A DNA stretch of 64,000 nucleotides, from contig NZ_LAYZ01000002.1 in NCBI RefSeq assembly GCF_000986795.1, positions 186,001 to 250,000 on the forward strand, in the 5' to 3' direction. The notes beneath the pieces were generated by a model, which did no database searches, was not told where the DNA came from, and saw only the letters and a list, made by a program, of their open reading frames with translations. Of this stretch, positions 15,976 to 24,806 are shown in pieces. The position numbers and the translations under genes are program-made. Every line of letters starts with the position of its first letter. Position 1 is the stretch's first letter. Origin of the DNA: Salinicoccus sediminis (GTDB lineage Bacteria > Bacillota > Bacilli > Staphylococcales > Salinicoccaceae).

Positions 15976-17493
15976 ATGAAAAGACATATGATCGGTCTCG
16001 ATATCGGCACCACGGCCGTCAAGGCTGTGCTGTTCGATATGGACGGCACCTTTATAGATAAAGAGACAGGGGATTATCCGCTCCATACACCTGATGCAAA
16101 AACCGCGGAACAGGATCCGGATGAGATACTCGAACGGACCTTCCGGGCACTCCGACTGCTGGTATCCCGCAACGGATGCGGCCACAGCATCGAATTCATT
16201 TCGTTCTCATCCGCCATGCACAGCATGATCCTGCTGGACAGGAAAGGTGAACGGCTCACCGAGTGCATCACATGGGCGGACAGCCGTGCGGGTGATTATG
16301 CGGACCGCCTGAATGAAGCGGACGGCCTTGAAATCTACCGCCGGACGGGGACGCCGATACACCCGATGAACCCGCTCGTCAAACTGCTCCATTTTAAAAA
16401 TGAAGAACCGGAGCTTTATGCGCAGATTGGAAGAATCATGGGTATAAAGGAATATGTATTCGCGGAAATCTCCGGCGAATATGCGGTAGACCGCTCAATC
16501 GCGAGCAGCATGGGGCTGATGAATCTTGAAACATCGGAGTGGGACACTGAATTGCTTTCCATGCTGGAGCTGTCGGCAGACCAGCTGCCTGAGCTTGTGG
16601 ATACGACGGAAATTTTCAGCATGGATGAAGATGCAGCCGGTGATATTGGCATTTCCCAGGACACGAAACTCATCATCGGGGCGAGTGACGGGGTGCTTGC
16701 AAACCTCGGTGTCAATGCGATACATGAGGGGGATGTGGCCATTACGGTCGGCACGAGCGGCGCAATCCGGACAGTAATCGACAGACCGCGTACAGATGTG
16801 AAGATGCGCACCTTCTGCTATCATCTGACGCCTGGTGCTTTCGTCATCGGCGGGCCGGTGAACAACGGCGGCGTGATTTTAAGATGGATTCGGGATGAGC
16901 TGTGCCAGCAGGAAATCAGTGAGGCCAACACATGCAGGCGTGATCCGTATGAAATCATGACCGAGGCGGCGGAGAGTGTGCCTGCAGGGAGTGACGGTCT
17001 GATATTCCACCCGTACCTTGCCGGCGAACGTGCCCCTCTGTGGGATGCGAAAGCGGTGGGATCGTTCTACGGACTGACACTTTCCCACGAACGGAAGCAC
17101 ATGATCCGCGCGGCGATGGAGGGGGTAGTGTACAACCTGTACAGCGTCTACCTTGCGCTCCGGGAGCAGATGACGGAAGTGCGCTCCATAAAGGCGAGCG
17201 GCGGATTCGCCCGCAGCGCTCTGTGGAAGCAGCTGATGGCAGATGTTTTCGGCGAAGCGCTGCATGTGCCGGAATCATATGAATCAAGTGCATTCGGCGC
17301 GTGCATACTGGGATTATATGCGCTGGGCGAAATAGACAGCCTTGTTGCCGCGTCTCGTTTCATCGGTGAAGATGAGGCCTATCACCCCGATGAGGAGACC
17401 TATATGAAATACCAGGATGTCATGAGCGTCTATATAGAGATCGGCAGGTCACTCGGCGCGTTTTACGGCCGCATGCAGGAACTCAGGAAATGA
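15976..17493 (+). CDS. gntK: FGGY-family gluconokinase
   Basis: 505 residues from ATG 15976, ten bases after AAAGG; upstream in-frame ATGs overlap the promoter. GLDIGTTAVKAVLFD is the FGGY phosphate-1 loop, GASDGVLANLG and GTSGAIRT lie in the nucleotide domain, and GGFARSALWKQLMADVFG is the C-terminal signature. Length and motifs match Bacillus-type GntK. It phosphorylates gluconate to 6-phosphogluconate. A TATAAT at 15936-15941 just beyond the gntP terminator indicates separate transcription. A different polyol or ketose substrate is possible within FGGY. Confidence 0.82.
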   Translation: MKRHMIGLDIGTTAVKAVLFDMDGTFIDKETGDYPLHTPDAKTAEQDPDEILERTFRALRLLVSRNGCGHSIEFISFSSAMHSMILLDRKGERLTECITWADSRAGDYADRLNEADGLEIYRRTGTPIHPMNPLVKLLHFKNEEPELYAQIGRIMGIKEYVFAEISGEYAVDRSIASSMGLMNLETSEWDTELLSMLELSADQLPELVDTTEIFSMDEDAAGDIGISQDTKLIIGASDGVLANLGVNAIHEGDVAITVGTSGAIRTVIDRPRTDVKMRTFCYHLTPGAFVIGGPVNNGGVILRWIRDELCQQEISEANTCRRDPYEIMTEAAESVPAGSDGLIFHPYLAGERAPLWDAKAVGSFYGLTLSHERKHMIRAAMEGVVYNLYSVYLALREQMTEVRSIKASGGFARSALWKQLMADVFGEALHVPESYESSAFGACILGLYALGEIDSLVAASRFIGEDEAYHPDEETYMKYQDVMSVYIEIGRSLGAFYGRMQELRK

Positions 17494-17515
17494 TTACGGA
17501 AAGGGAGGTGGGAAA

Positions 17516-18940
17516 ATGGATCTGAAAAGCTTTTTCGATCATTTTCTCGAGGAAAATGAACTGGTGCGGGCGGGGTTGATGAGCGATGAATCATTCGATT
17601 CAATCGGCGCACTGGCGGAATTCAAGACGGAAAGCATCGCCGATCAGGACATCCTGTCCGAAGTGGCGGGTCATATATCGATGAGGGAGGCGGCGCTTGT
17701 GCGCGACCTTGTTGACATTGAGCCTGCGGAAAAGCTCCATCACATCGATTATGATGTATCGAAATACGGTGCGCTGATCGACTACCAGTACATACTGGAG
17801 GAGGGAGATGGCGCCGGCGTCATCCATCATGACATCGTCATGGCAATCGATGCGGCGCTGAAAGACACCGGTGTGCTGCCGGCAGTGGATATGTTCATCC
17901 ACCGTGATGAGGATTTCAATCCACGGGATATTTCACGCCTTGAAGAGATCTACAGGGGGCCGATATACTGGCTCTACAACAATCTGACATGGCGGGAGCT
18001 GAAAGCGATGCTCAGACGGCTCGGCAGTGAGACTGAAGGCAACCAGAAGGATGACTATCTTCGCCATATCACCTCCCTCCTCACATCCCCTGAGTTCCTT
18101 GCGGAAATACTGCTCCATATCGGTGATGAGGAATTCAGAATCATCCGGGACAACGTGGAAAAGGACTATAATGTATATGAAGCGAAATCCAGGTGGGAGG
18201 AAGCGAGAAACCTGGGGCTGATCGTCAAAGTGCATGCACATTACTTTGTGATGCACCAGAAGGTCCTGGATACGCTGAAAACCGTGAATTTCGACGCCGT
18301 GAACAGAGAGCGGAGACCGCAGGGGGCAAACAAACCGGCGCGGGGCGATTTCAATGCCTACGCCCTCATGTTTGAGGTCATGGAGACACATGAACCCGTA
18401 TGGCGGGAAGTACAGGTGCCGGCGGGGATCAATTTCTACGAACTCCATCTGATCATACGGGAAATCATGGGCTGGAGGAGCAGCAGCCCGTCAAGGTTCA
18501 CAGCCGATGGCTTCACCATATATGAATCCCTGCTGCTGATGAATGAAGCGCAGGCGGACAGCGGGGAGCCCGGCGGACTTGTGGCGAGTTTCACCCAGGC
18601 TGACGCACTGCTTGAGCGGGTCGGGGAAGTTTATTATCAGTATGAATCGGTGGATGGGTATGTCGTGAAAGTCAGCATAGCGGACAGGATCAATATCGAC
18701 TACCGGGTGCCGGCCATCCGTGACTACGGCGGCCCGGTGCCGATAGAGAATGTGGGCGGCCCGAAAGGACTCGAGCGAACGCTTGAGATCCTCGGCGACA
18801 GGCAGCATCCGGATTACGCCCGGACGTTCGAGAAGGTGCGCATGATGAACTACCGGGAACGCTATCCGATGACGGCGATCAACAACAGGCTCGCGAAGCA
18901 GTTTGCCAAAGCCCATCCGGTGACTGAATTCAATATCTGA
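17516..18940 (+). CDS. PRiA4_ORF3-like protein, diverged copy
   Basis: 474 residues. The N-terminal 280 are mostly helical and I do not recognise them. Residues 280-470 resemble the PRiA4_ORF3 (plasmid pRiA4b ORF-3-like) domain: EPVWREVQVPAGINFYELHLII is the usual opening, shown here across about residues 295-318. The later YDFGDDW core motif is degenerate (YQYESVDGYVVKV), whereas the next gene keeps it. GGGAGGTGGG precedes the ATG, 22 bases after gntK. It forms a tandem pair with the next gene, sharing the start MDL and the ending RERYPM-TAIN. No transposase features or terminal repeats are visible, so the family link to mobile elements says little about function. Confidence 0.72.
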   Translation: MDLKSFFDHFLEENELVRAGLMSDESFDSIGALAEFKTESIADQDILSEVAGHISMREAALVRDLVDIEPAEKLHHIDYDVSKYGALIDYQYILEEGDGAGVIHHDIVMAIDAALKDTGVLPAVDMFIHRDEDFNPRDISRLEEIYRGPIYWLYNNLTWRELKAMLRRLGSETEGNQKDDYLRHITSLLTSPEFLAEILLHIGDEEFRIIRDNVEKDYNVYEAKSRWEEARNLGLIVKVHAHYFVMHQKVLDTLKTVNFDAVNRERRPQGANKPARGDFNAYALMFEVMETHEPVWREVQVPAGINFYELHLIIREIMGWRSSSPSRFTADGFTIYESLLLMNEAQADSGEPGGLVASFTQADALLERVGEVYYQYESVDGYVVKVSIADRINIDYRVPAIRDYGGPVPIENVGGPKGLERTLEILGDRQHPDYARTFEKVRMMNYRERYPMTAINNRLAKQFAKAHPVTEFNI

Positions 18941-18955
18941 TATTTGGAGGATAAA

Positions 18956-19915
18956 ATGGATCTAAGACGATTTTACCATGTGGTTCTGAAGGACGACGCA
19001 CTTGCAGATATGTCCGTTTCATACATCAACGATGACTATTTCATGTCGAAGATCGCAGAGAAGATGAAGCCCGGCGAACGCAGGCTGATCAAAAAGCTGA
19101 TGAAGGTCCGCCCGCTGTCAGGTTTCTACGAGATTACAATCAACCCGGGTGAATATTTTCACCTGATCAAGAACCGTATCATACTGCCGGGCGGTGAGGA
19201 CAGCGGTTTTATCCACTTGGAAGTGGTCCGGAGGCTCTCGCGCCTCATTGACATCCATGAAGCGGAGAAAAGGTATGAGGAGAAGGAGCAATCTTCAGAG
19301 CCTGCATACAATGCCCTGAAGCTCAGGATTACGCTGGAAGGTGCGCATACACCGGTGTGGCGGGAGGTCATGGTGCCTCGGGATTTCAATTTCTATGAAC
19401 TGCATCTCGTCATCCAGAAGGCGATGGGATGGCAGGGCAGCCATCTGTCATCGTTCTTCGGTAAAGGTGAAAGAATTTTCGTATATGCACTTGAAATGGC
19501 GGATGGGTTCCGGATGGCGGATGGCCCGGAACACCTGCTGGCAAGTGAAACGGAAATCGCCCCGTTCCTCACCCGGGCAGGTGCCATCACCTATGTCTAT
19601 GATTACGGGGATGACTGGATGCATGAAGTCGAGGTGCTCGAGAAAGTGACGCTGGACGCTCCCGGCATTCCTGAAGTCCTGCGCCATAAAGGGCCGGGGC
19701 CGGTAGAGGACTCTGGCGGCGTTGACGGATTCAGGGAAGTGCACGATACGATCAAAGACAAGGCGCATCCTGAACACGAAGAGTGGCTGCTCTGGGCGAA
19801 ATCTCAGAATTATAAGGAGAGATATCCCAAAAAGTCAATCAACCGTACCCTGGAGAAGATATTCCGGGGCAAAGAACCGGTAACGGAGTCGAACGACCCG
19901 ACCGTGGATATGTAA
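18956..19915 (+). CDS. PRiA4_ORF3-like protein, conserved copy
   Basis: 319 residues from ATG 18956, placed by TTTGGAGG seven bases upstream. The first 120 residues are helical and unassigned. The PRiA4_ORF3 domain spans about 120-300, with TPVWREVMVPRDFNFYELHL, the core YDYGDDWMHEVEV, and PVEDSGGVDGF. It lies 15 bases after a longer, diverged paralogue and the two end at the same terminator. Function is unknown; the fold may bind nucleic acid or nucleotides, but nothing here shows it. Confidence 0.75.
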   Translation: MDLRRFYHVVLKDDALADMSVSYINDDYFMSKIAEKMKPGERRLIKKLMKVRPLSGFYEITINPGEYFHLIKNRIILPGGEDSGFIHLEVVRRLSRLIDIHEAEKRYEEKEQSSEPAYNALKLRITLEGAHTPVWREVMVPRDFNFYELHLVIQKAMGWQGSHLSSFFGKGERIFVYALEMADGFRMADGPEHLLASETEIAPFLTRAGAITYVYDYGDDWMHEVEVLEKVTLDAPGIPEVLRHKGPGPVEDSGGVDGFREVHDTIKDKAHPEHEEWLLWAKSQNYKERYPKKSINRTLEKIFRGKEPVTESNDPTVDM

Positions 19916-19920
19916 AAACA

Positions 19921-19955
19921 ATGACGGCAGAACCCGAAATGGATTCTGCCGTCAT
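19921..19955. terminator. Convergent terminator after the PRiA4 pair
   Basis: ATGACGGCAGAA (19921-19932) pairs perfectly with TTCTGCCGTCAT (19944-19955); T-rich DNA follows on the plus strand. It also lies directly after the minus-strand gene at 19958. Confidence 0.87.
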
Positions 19956-19957
19956 TT

Positions 19958-20224
19958 TCATATCTCATCATCCGCCGATGCTTCGGAACGGAGTTCGTTA
20001 TAGTACTGGACACTGGTCATGGCGCCTTCGTCCACCATGTTCGCATCCTGTTCCTCATCCGGTTTGCCGAGGTGGAGTGTGTAAGGATCCTTCGTCCAGC
20101 TGCCTGCCGCACTCACTGCCTTGTCAATTCCACTTTTCACTTTCTCACGGTTATCTTCCTTAGATAAATACGCAACACCCGCCACGACACACGCTGCACC
20201 TATCAATTTTGTGACTTTTCCCAT
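19958..20224 (-). CDS. Small membrane-anchored protein of unknown function
   Basis: 88 residues. An N-terminal hydrophobic stretch (about 4-20, LIGAACVVAGVAYL) could be a membrane anchor or YtxH-like segment. It is followed by a lysine-rich amphipathic region (REKVKSGIDKAV) and an acidic tail. GAAAGGAAGG precedes the ATG on the minus strand. It is monocistronic and converges on the PRiA4 pair. The layout recalls YtxH-like stress proteins, but similarity is too weak to name it. Confidence 0.7.
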   Translation of the reverse strand: MGKVTKLIGAACVVAGVAYLSKEDNREKVKSGIDKAVSAAGSWTKDPYTLHLGKPDEEQDANMVDEGAMTSVQYYNELRSEASADDEI

Positions 20225-20409
20225 AATGTATCCTTCCTTTCAGGTAAAGAAAATATCGGCGTTTGAGGTTTTTATTCATCTCAATTATCTCACAACGGCA
20301 TTTGGAATGAAACAAAGATGATTTGTCGGCCGGCGGACTGCAGCTGCATACGGGACGTGTTAAAATAGACGGTAGAATAAAGAATATTTCGTATTATGGA
20401 GGGATGGCA

Positions 20410-21114
20410 GTGGAGAAACCTTGCATTGATAGATTATTCACCGGCGGAGTGAAGCAGCTTGGCGACCCGCAGGCTGAAGACAAGCTGGAGCGGCCGTGGG
20501 AGAGCGGTATCTTCAAGATGGAGACGGATTCATCGGTCTTTTTGTCGGAAACCGGCTTTGCCGGTGATGAGGTGGCCGACAAGAAGAACCACGGCGGGCC
20601 TGAGAAGGCGGTGTTCGCATATGCGGCGAAGCATTATGCGCACTGGCGGCATGAGCTCGGGATTGGTATTGCGCCCGGCGGCAACGGTGAGAACCTGTCT
20701 GTTACAAATATGGATGAATCATCCGTGTGCATCGGTGATACCTACCAGATGGGGGAGGCGCGCGTCCAGGTCTCCCAGCCGAGGCGTCCGTGCTGGAAGC
20801 CGGCCAGGCGCCACAGAATACTGGACCTTGCGCTCCGTATACAGAAGACGGGCCGGACGGGCTGGTATTTCCGGGTGCTTGAAGAGGGCAGGGTCAAAGC
20901 CGGTGATACGCTTGAACTCGTCAGCCGCCCCTATCCGGAATGGACAATCCGGGCGGCGAATGAAGTGATGTATGAGCAGAAGGGGAACATTGGTCTGGCG
21001 GAGAGTCTGGCATCATGTGAACTGCTCGCTGATAATTGGAAAAATACGTTAAATAAACGTCTCATGGGCAAAGAAGGGGGTATAGATAAGAGAGTCTATG
21101 GGCCGAACAGATGA
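20410..21114 (+). CDS. MOSC domain protein (YiiM type)
   Basis: About 234 residues from GTG 20410, six bases after GGAGGG; ATG 20404 is in frame but touches the ribosome binding site. The MOSC domain shows KKNHGGPEKAVFAYA, NGENLSV, and PRRPCWKPARR with the conserved cysteine, followed by the YiiM-type three-helix tail. MOSC proteins of this group handle molybdenum cofactor sulfur chemistry or reduce N-hydroxylated compounds. No molybdopterin genes are adjacent. The PTS gene follows 29 bases later and may be cotranscribed. Confidence 0.83.
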   Translation: MEKPCIDRLFTGGVKQLGDPQAEDKLERPWESGIFKMETDSSVFLSETGFAGDEVADKKNHGGPEKAVFAYAAKHYAHWRHELGIGIAPGGNGENLSVTNMDESSVCIGDTYQMGEARVQVSQPRRPCWKPARRHRILDLALRIQKTGRTGWYFRVLEEGRVKAGDTLELVSRPYPEWTIRAANEVMYEQKGNIGLAESLASCELLADNWKNTLNKRLMGKEGGIDKRVYGPNR

Positions 21115-21143
21115 GAGGACAATCCACGGGGGAGGAAAAACAT

Positions 21144-23105
21144 ATGAAACTGTTGGCGGTCACAGCGTGTCCGGTGGGCATCGCCCATACTTATATGGCA
21201 GCGGAGAATATTCAAAAGGCGGCGGATGAACTGGGCATCGATATGAAAGTTGAGACTCAGGGGTCGATCGGTGCCGAAAACGAATTGACGGCGGCCGATA
21301 TCGAATCGGCGGACGGCATCATCATCGCAAGTGACAAGGATGTATCAAAAGAACGGTTTGCAGGCAAAAGACTTCTTGCGGTCGGTGTACAGGAAGGCAT
21401 CAGGAGGCCGGAAGAACTGATCAGGCGGTTTGAAAACGACGAGGTCCCCGTGTATAAGGCCGGGATGAAGACGGCGGATGAAGTGAAGGATGAGAAGAAA
21501 CGGAAGGAGAACCCAATCTACCGGCACCTGATGAATGGTGTCTCCTACATGATTCCATTCATCGTGGTCGGCGGGCTTCTGATCGCGATTGCTTTGACAC
21601 TGGGTGGTGAACAGACGGAGGGCGGCATCGTCATCCCGGATGGTTCATTCTGGAAGCAGGTTGAAGCGATCGGGGGTGCCTCCTTTGCATTCATGGTGCC
21701 GATACTGGCAGGGTATATCGCCTACAGTATCGCCGACCGGCCGGGCCTTGCACCCGGCATAGTCGGCGGCTATATCGCAGCCAACGGCAGCTTTTACGGA
21801 ACGGAAGCGAACGCAGGGTTCATCGGCGGGATCATCGCCGGTTTCCTGGCAGGGTATATCGTCCTGGCACTCAAGAAGATCAAGGTGCCGAAGGCGATGG
21901 AACCCGTGATGCCAATCATATTCCTGCCGATCATCGGCACGATCATCGTCGGGCTCCTTTTCATCTATGTGATCGGTGCGCCGGTATCCGCGCTATTCGA
22001 CGGGCTCACGACATGGCTTGAAGGCATGCAGGGGGCAAGTTCCATACTGCTCGCGATCATACTCGGTGGCATGATTGCGGTCGATATGGGCGGCCCGTTC
22101 AATAAGGTCGCTTTCCTTTTCGGCGTCGGCATGATTGCTGAAGGCAACTATGCGATTATGGGTGCAATTGCGGTCGCAATCTGTATCCCGCCGATCGGCA
22201 TGGGGCTTGCGACATTCATCAATAGGAAGAAATACAACCCGGCGGAGATTGAAGCGGGCAAGGCATCGTTTACGATGGGTCTGTTTGGCATTACGGAAGG
22301 TGCGATTCCTTTCGCTGCCCAGGATCCGCTCCGCGTCATCCCGAGCATCGTCACCGGCTCAATGACGGGCGCGGTCATCGCAATGCTCAGCGGCGTCGGT
22401 GATCACGTCGCCCACGGCGGCCCGATCGTCGCAGTACTCGGTGCAGTGGATAATGTGCTGATGTTCTTCGTCGCGGCGGCAGTCGGCGTCGTCGTTACGG
22501 CATTCATGGTAAATGCACTCAAGAAGACGGTGAGTGTTGAGGCCGCGGGTGTCGGTGAAGTGGCGATGGATGAAGAAGAGGAAGCGCCCGCATCAGAACC
22601 CGCGCCCTCACCGGAGGAGAAGGAAGAAACTGCGGAAAAACCCGAAGTGGAAAAGCTTACCGATATCATGGACAAAGATCTGATCGAGGTGAATCTCGAA
22701 GGAGCTGCCCGTGATGCGGTCATTGATGAACTGATCGGGAAACTGGATGACAAGGGTGTCCTTTCATCGAAAGAATCATACAAGGAAGCGATTCTCGCAA
22801 GAGAGGCGGAAGGTACGACGAGTATGGGGATGAACATCGCCATACCGCACGGTAAGTCGGACGCAGTGAAGCATCCGGCAGTGGTCTACGGCAGGAGTAC
22901 AGAAGGTGTCGACTGGAACAGCATGGACGGTACGGCCGCCAGACTCATCTTCATGATTGCCGTGCCGACCGAAGCGGCCGGAGACGCCCACTTGAAAATA
23001 CTGCAGATGCTGTCACGCAAGCTGATGGATAACGATTTCAGGAATGAGTTGCTGGAAGCAGATTCGAAAGAAGGGGTATATGAACTGCTGGAACAAGTAA
23101 AATAA
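21144..23105 (+). CDS. fruA: Fructose-family PTS permease, EIIBCA
   Basis: 653 residues from ATG 21144 (GGGGGAGG upstream). Domain order is EIIB (1-100, VTACPVGIAHTYMA with phosphocysteine Cys9), EIIC (about 125-460, multiple membrane segments), an acidic Pro/Glu-rich linker, and C-terminal EIIA (about 505-653, with the phosphohistidine in NIAIPHGKSDAV). Most FruA proteins have A-B-C order, so this B-C-A arrangement resembles mannose- or mannosylglycerate-type members as well. ManA lies two genes downstream, which favours a hexose entering as mannose-6-phosphate or fructose phosphate. The substrate is inferred. Confidence 0.83.
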   Translation: MKLLAVTACPVGIAHTYMAAENIQKAADELGIDMKVETQGSIGAENELTAADIESADGIIIASDKDVSKERFAGKRLLAVGVQEGIRRPEELIRRFENDEVPVYKAGMKTADEVKDEKKRKENPIYRHLMNGVSYMIPFIVVGGLLIAIALTLGGEQTEGGIVIPDGSFWKQVEAIGGASFAFMVPILAGYIAYSIADRPGLAPGIVGGYIAANGSFYGTEANAGFIGGIIAGFLAGYIVLALKKIKVPKAMEPVMPIIFLPIIGTIIVGLLFIYVIGAPVSALFDGLTTWLEGMQGASSILLAIILGGMIAVDMGGPFNKVAFLFGVGMIAEGNYAIMGAIAVAICIPPIGMGLATFINRKKYNPAEIEAGKASFTMGLFGITEGAIPFAAQDPLRVIPSIVTGSMTGAVIAMLSGVGDHVAHGGPIVAVLGAVDNVLMFFVAAAVGVVVTAFMVNALKKTVSVEAAGVGEVAMDEEEEAPASEPAPSPEEKEETAEKPEVEKLTDIMDKDLIEVNLEGAARDAVIDELIGKLDDKGVLSSKESYKEAILAREAEGTTSMGMNIAIPHGKSDAVKHPAVVYGRSTEGVDWNSMDGTAARLIFMIAVPTEAAGDAHLKILQMLSRKLMDNDFRNELLEADSKEGVYELLEQVK

Positions 23106-23116
23106 GGATGATTGTC

Positions 23117-23638
23117 ATGAGAAAAACACTGATTTATCTTCAGCATAACCTGACCGACATTCAGGTCTACAAACTGCCGGAAGGGTATGCATTTGTCCGT
23201 TACGAAAGAGGATTGGAAGAGGATTGGGCGCACATTCTATTGGAATCAGGGGAATTTGACAGTCATAGGGATGCGTTGAAAAGATTTCACAGGGAATTTG
23301 ATAAAGTATCCGACCTTGGCAAGTATATGATCTTTATCGAAAACGAAAACTCGGAACTGGTCGGCACCGTCACCGCATGGCACGGCACGGTGAAGGACAG
23401 GCTGCGCGGGCGGCTGCACTGGTTCAACGTCATACCGGAGTCCCAGGGAAATGGGCTCGGCATGCCCCTTCTCTCAAAAGGTATGAACATGCTTCAGGAC
23501 AACTACCAGGACGCCTATCTGAAAGTGGATGTGAATAATGCGGTGATGATCCGGCTGTTCATCAGTATGGGCTGGAAACCGCTCATCGTCCACTCGTGGG
23601 AGGTAAGGGTCTGGGTCCAGTCAGGTTATCACAGTTAA
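23117..23638 (+). CDS. GNAT-family N-acetyltransferase
   Basis: 173 residues from ATG 23117, nine bases after AAGG; an ATG at 23108 touches the same site and is less likely. ELVGTVTAW is the beta-4 strand region, and VIPESQGNGLGMPLLSKGM is the acetyl-CoA pyrophosphate-binding loop and helix. The C-terminal NNAVMIRLFISMGWKP fits the fold. The acceptor substrate is unknown. It sits between a PTS permease gene and manA in the same direction with short gaps, so it is probably cotranscribed with them. Confidence 0.82.
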   Translation: MRKTLIYLQHNLTDIQVYKLPEGYAFVRYERGLEEDWAHILLESGEFDSHRDALKRFHREFDKVSDLGKYMIFIENENSELVGTVTAWHGTVKDRLRGRLHWFNVIPESQGNGLGMPLLSKGMNMLQDNYQDAYLKVDVNNAVMIRLFISMGWKPLIVHSWEVRVWVQSGYHS

Positions 23639-23649
23639 TGGAGGGTAAT

Positions 23650-24600
23650 ATGTTACAGGAACCAATATTTTTGAAGCCGGTACTGCAGGAAAGAATATGG
23701 GGCGGAACGAAGCTCCGTGAAGAATATGGTTATGAAATCCCGTCGGAGACGACGGGGGAAGCGTGGGTGATATCCGCCCATCCGAACGGATCGTCCACAG
23801 TGGCGGGAGGCGAGTTTGCAGGGAAGTCACTTGCACAGCTGTGGGAAGATCATGGTGAACTGTTCAATAAGAAGACCAGTGGCGAGTATCCGCTCCTCGT
23901 CAAAATACTGGATGCAGCTGATGACCTGTCAGTGCAGGTCCATCCGGATGACCGGTATGCGCAGGAAGTGGAAGGCGAGCCCTACGGCAAGACAGAATGC
24001 TGGTACGTACTTGGAGCACAGGAGGGTGCGAACCTGATACTCGGACACAATGCGCAAGACAAGAGCGAATTTGAAAAAATGGTGGACGATGGCGAGTGGG
24101 AGCAGCTGTTCCGCTATGTCAAAGTCCAAAAAGGCGACTTCGTCTATGTTCCGAGCGGTACGATTCACGCCATCGGGCGCGGCATCACGATCCTTGAAGT
24201 GCAGCAGAGTTCTGACATCACTTACCGTGTATATGACTACGACAGGCGGGATAAAGACGGCAACACCCGTGAACTGCATCTGGACCGGGCGAAAGCCGTG
24301 ACCAACATCCCCCATGAAGACGTGAAACTGGACTTCGGGACCATCGAGAAGGATGACATGACCATCCAGCAGCTGGTCAAAGAGGAGTATTTCACAGTGG
24401 AAAAATGGGAAATTGACGGTGAAGCGGAACATTCCATCAGCGCAGACTTCCTGCAGGCAGACGTTACAGAGGGTCATGGCAGCATCGAAGTGGCAGGCCA
24501 GGAGTATAAGCTGGCCAAAGGCGTTCATTTCATCCTGCCGAACGGGGTGAAAGACATTAAATTCGGGGGAGATATGGAACTCATCGTCTCCCATCCATAA
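23650..24600 (+). CDS. manA: Mannose-6-phosphate isomerase, class I
   Basis: 316 residues from ATG 23650, preceded by TGGAGGG. FLKPVLQERIWGGTKLREEYGY opens the protein (about residues 6-27). The zinc-binding region includes SVQVHPDD and KTECWYVL, and VYVPSGTIHAIGRGITILEVQQSSD contains the conserved active-site segment. Length matches the short Firmicute ManA. The enzyme interconverts mannose-6-phosphate and fructose-6-phosphate, linking the upstream PTS permease to glycolysis. It is the last gene of its transcript, ending at a hairpin. Confidence 0.92.
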   Translation: MLQEPIFLKPVLQERIWGGTKLREEYGYEIPSETTGEAWVISAHPNGSSTVAGGEFAGKSLAQLWEDHGELFNKKTSGEYPLLVKILDAADDLSVQVHPDDRYAQEVEGEPYGKTECWYVLGAQEGANLILGHNAQDKSEFEKMVDDGEWEQLFRYVKVQKGDFVYVPSGTIHAIGRGITILEVQQSSDITYRVYDYDRRDKDGNTRELHLDRAKAVTNIPHEDVKLDFGTIEKDDMTIQQLVKEEYFTVEKWEIDGEAEHSISADFLQADVTEGHGSIEVAGQEYKLAKGVHFILPNGVKDIKFGGDMELIVSHP

Positions 24601-24603
24601 ATG

Positions 24604-24650
24604 AATCCAGGGACTCCTCCTTTTTGGGGGAGACGATGCCTGGATTTTTT
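24604..24650 (+). terminator. Terminator of manA
   Basis: AATCCAGG and CCTGGATT close a hairpin with an inner CTCC/GGGGGAG stem, followed by TTTTT. Confidence 0.85.
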
Positions 24651-24680
24651 TATTTTGAAGGTTGTTTGTGGTTTAACGGA

Positions 24681-24791
24681 CATTAGGATCGTAAACGAAT
24701 GACCGTTAGAACGTTAACAGTCATTGGAATGATAAACGAGTGACCGTTAGGACGTTAACAGTCATTGGAATCGCAAACGAATGACCGTTAG
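24681..24791. repeat. 41-bp imperfect tandem repeat, about 2.7 copies
   Basis: Units start at 24681, 24722 and 24763, each beginning CATTRGRAT and containing AAACGARTGACCGTTAG then ACGTTAACAGT. The third is truncated after 29 bases, and a partial earlier copy (TTTAACGGACATTAGG) precedes the first. Within each unit TGACCGTTA and TAACAGTCA are inverted, so every copy can fold as a hairpin. It fills the gap between two convergent genes. The few differences between copies suggest recent slippage or recombination. Function is unknown. Confidence 0.85.
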
Positions 24792-24806
24792 CCCTCGGAC
24801 TCGGCT

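Noticed and set aside
17516-19915. PRiA4_ORF3 pair read as an insertion element
   Set aside because: No transposase motif, terminal inverted repeats or target duplication are visible; the family label alone does not show mobility.
24681-24791. Tandem repeats read as a CRISPR array
   Set aside because: Units are contiguous without unique spacers, and no cas genes are near.
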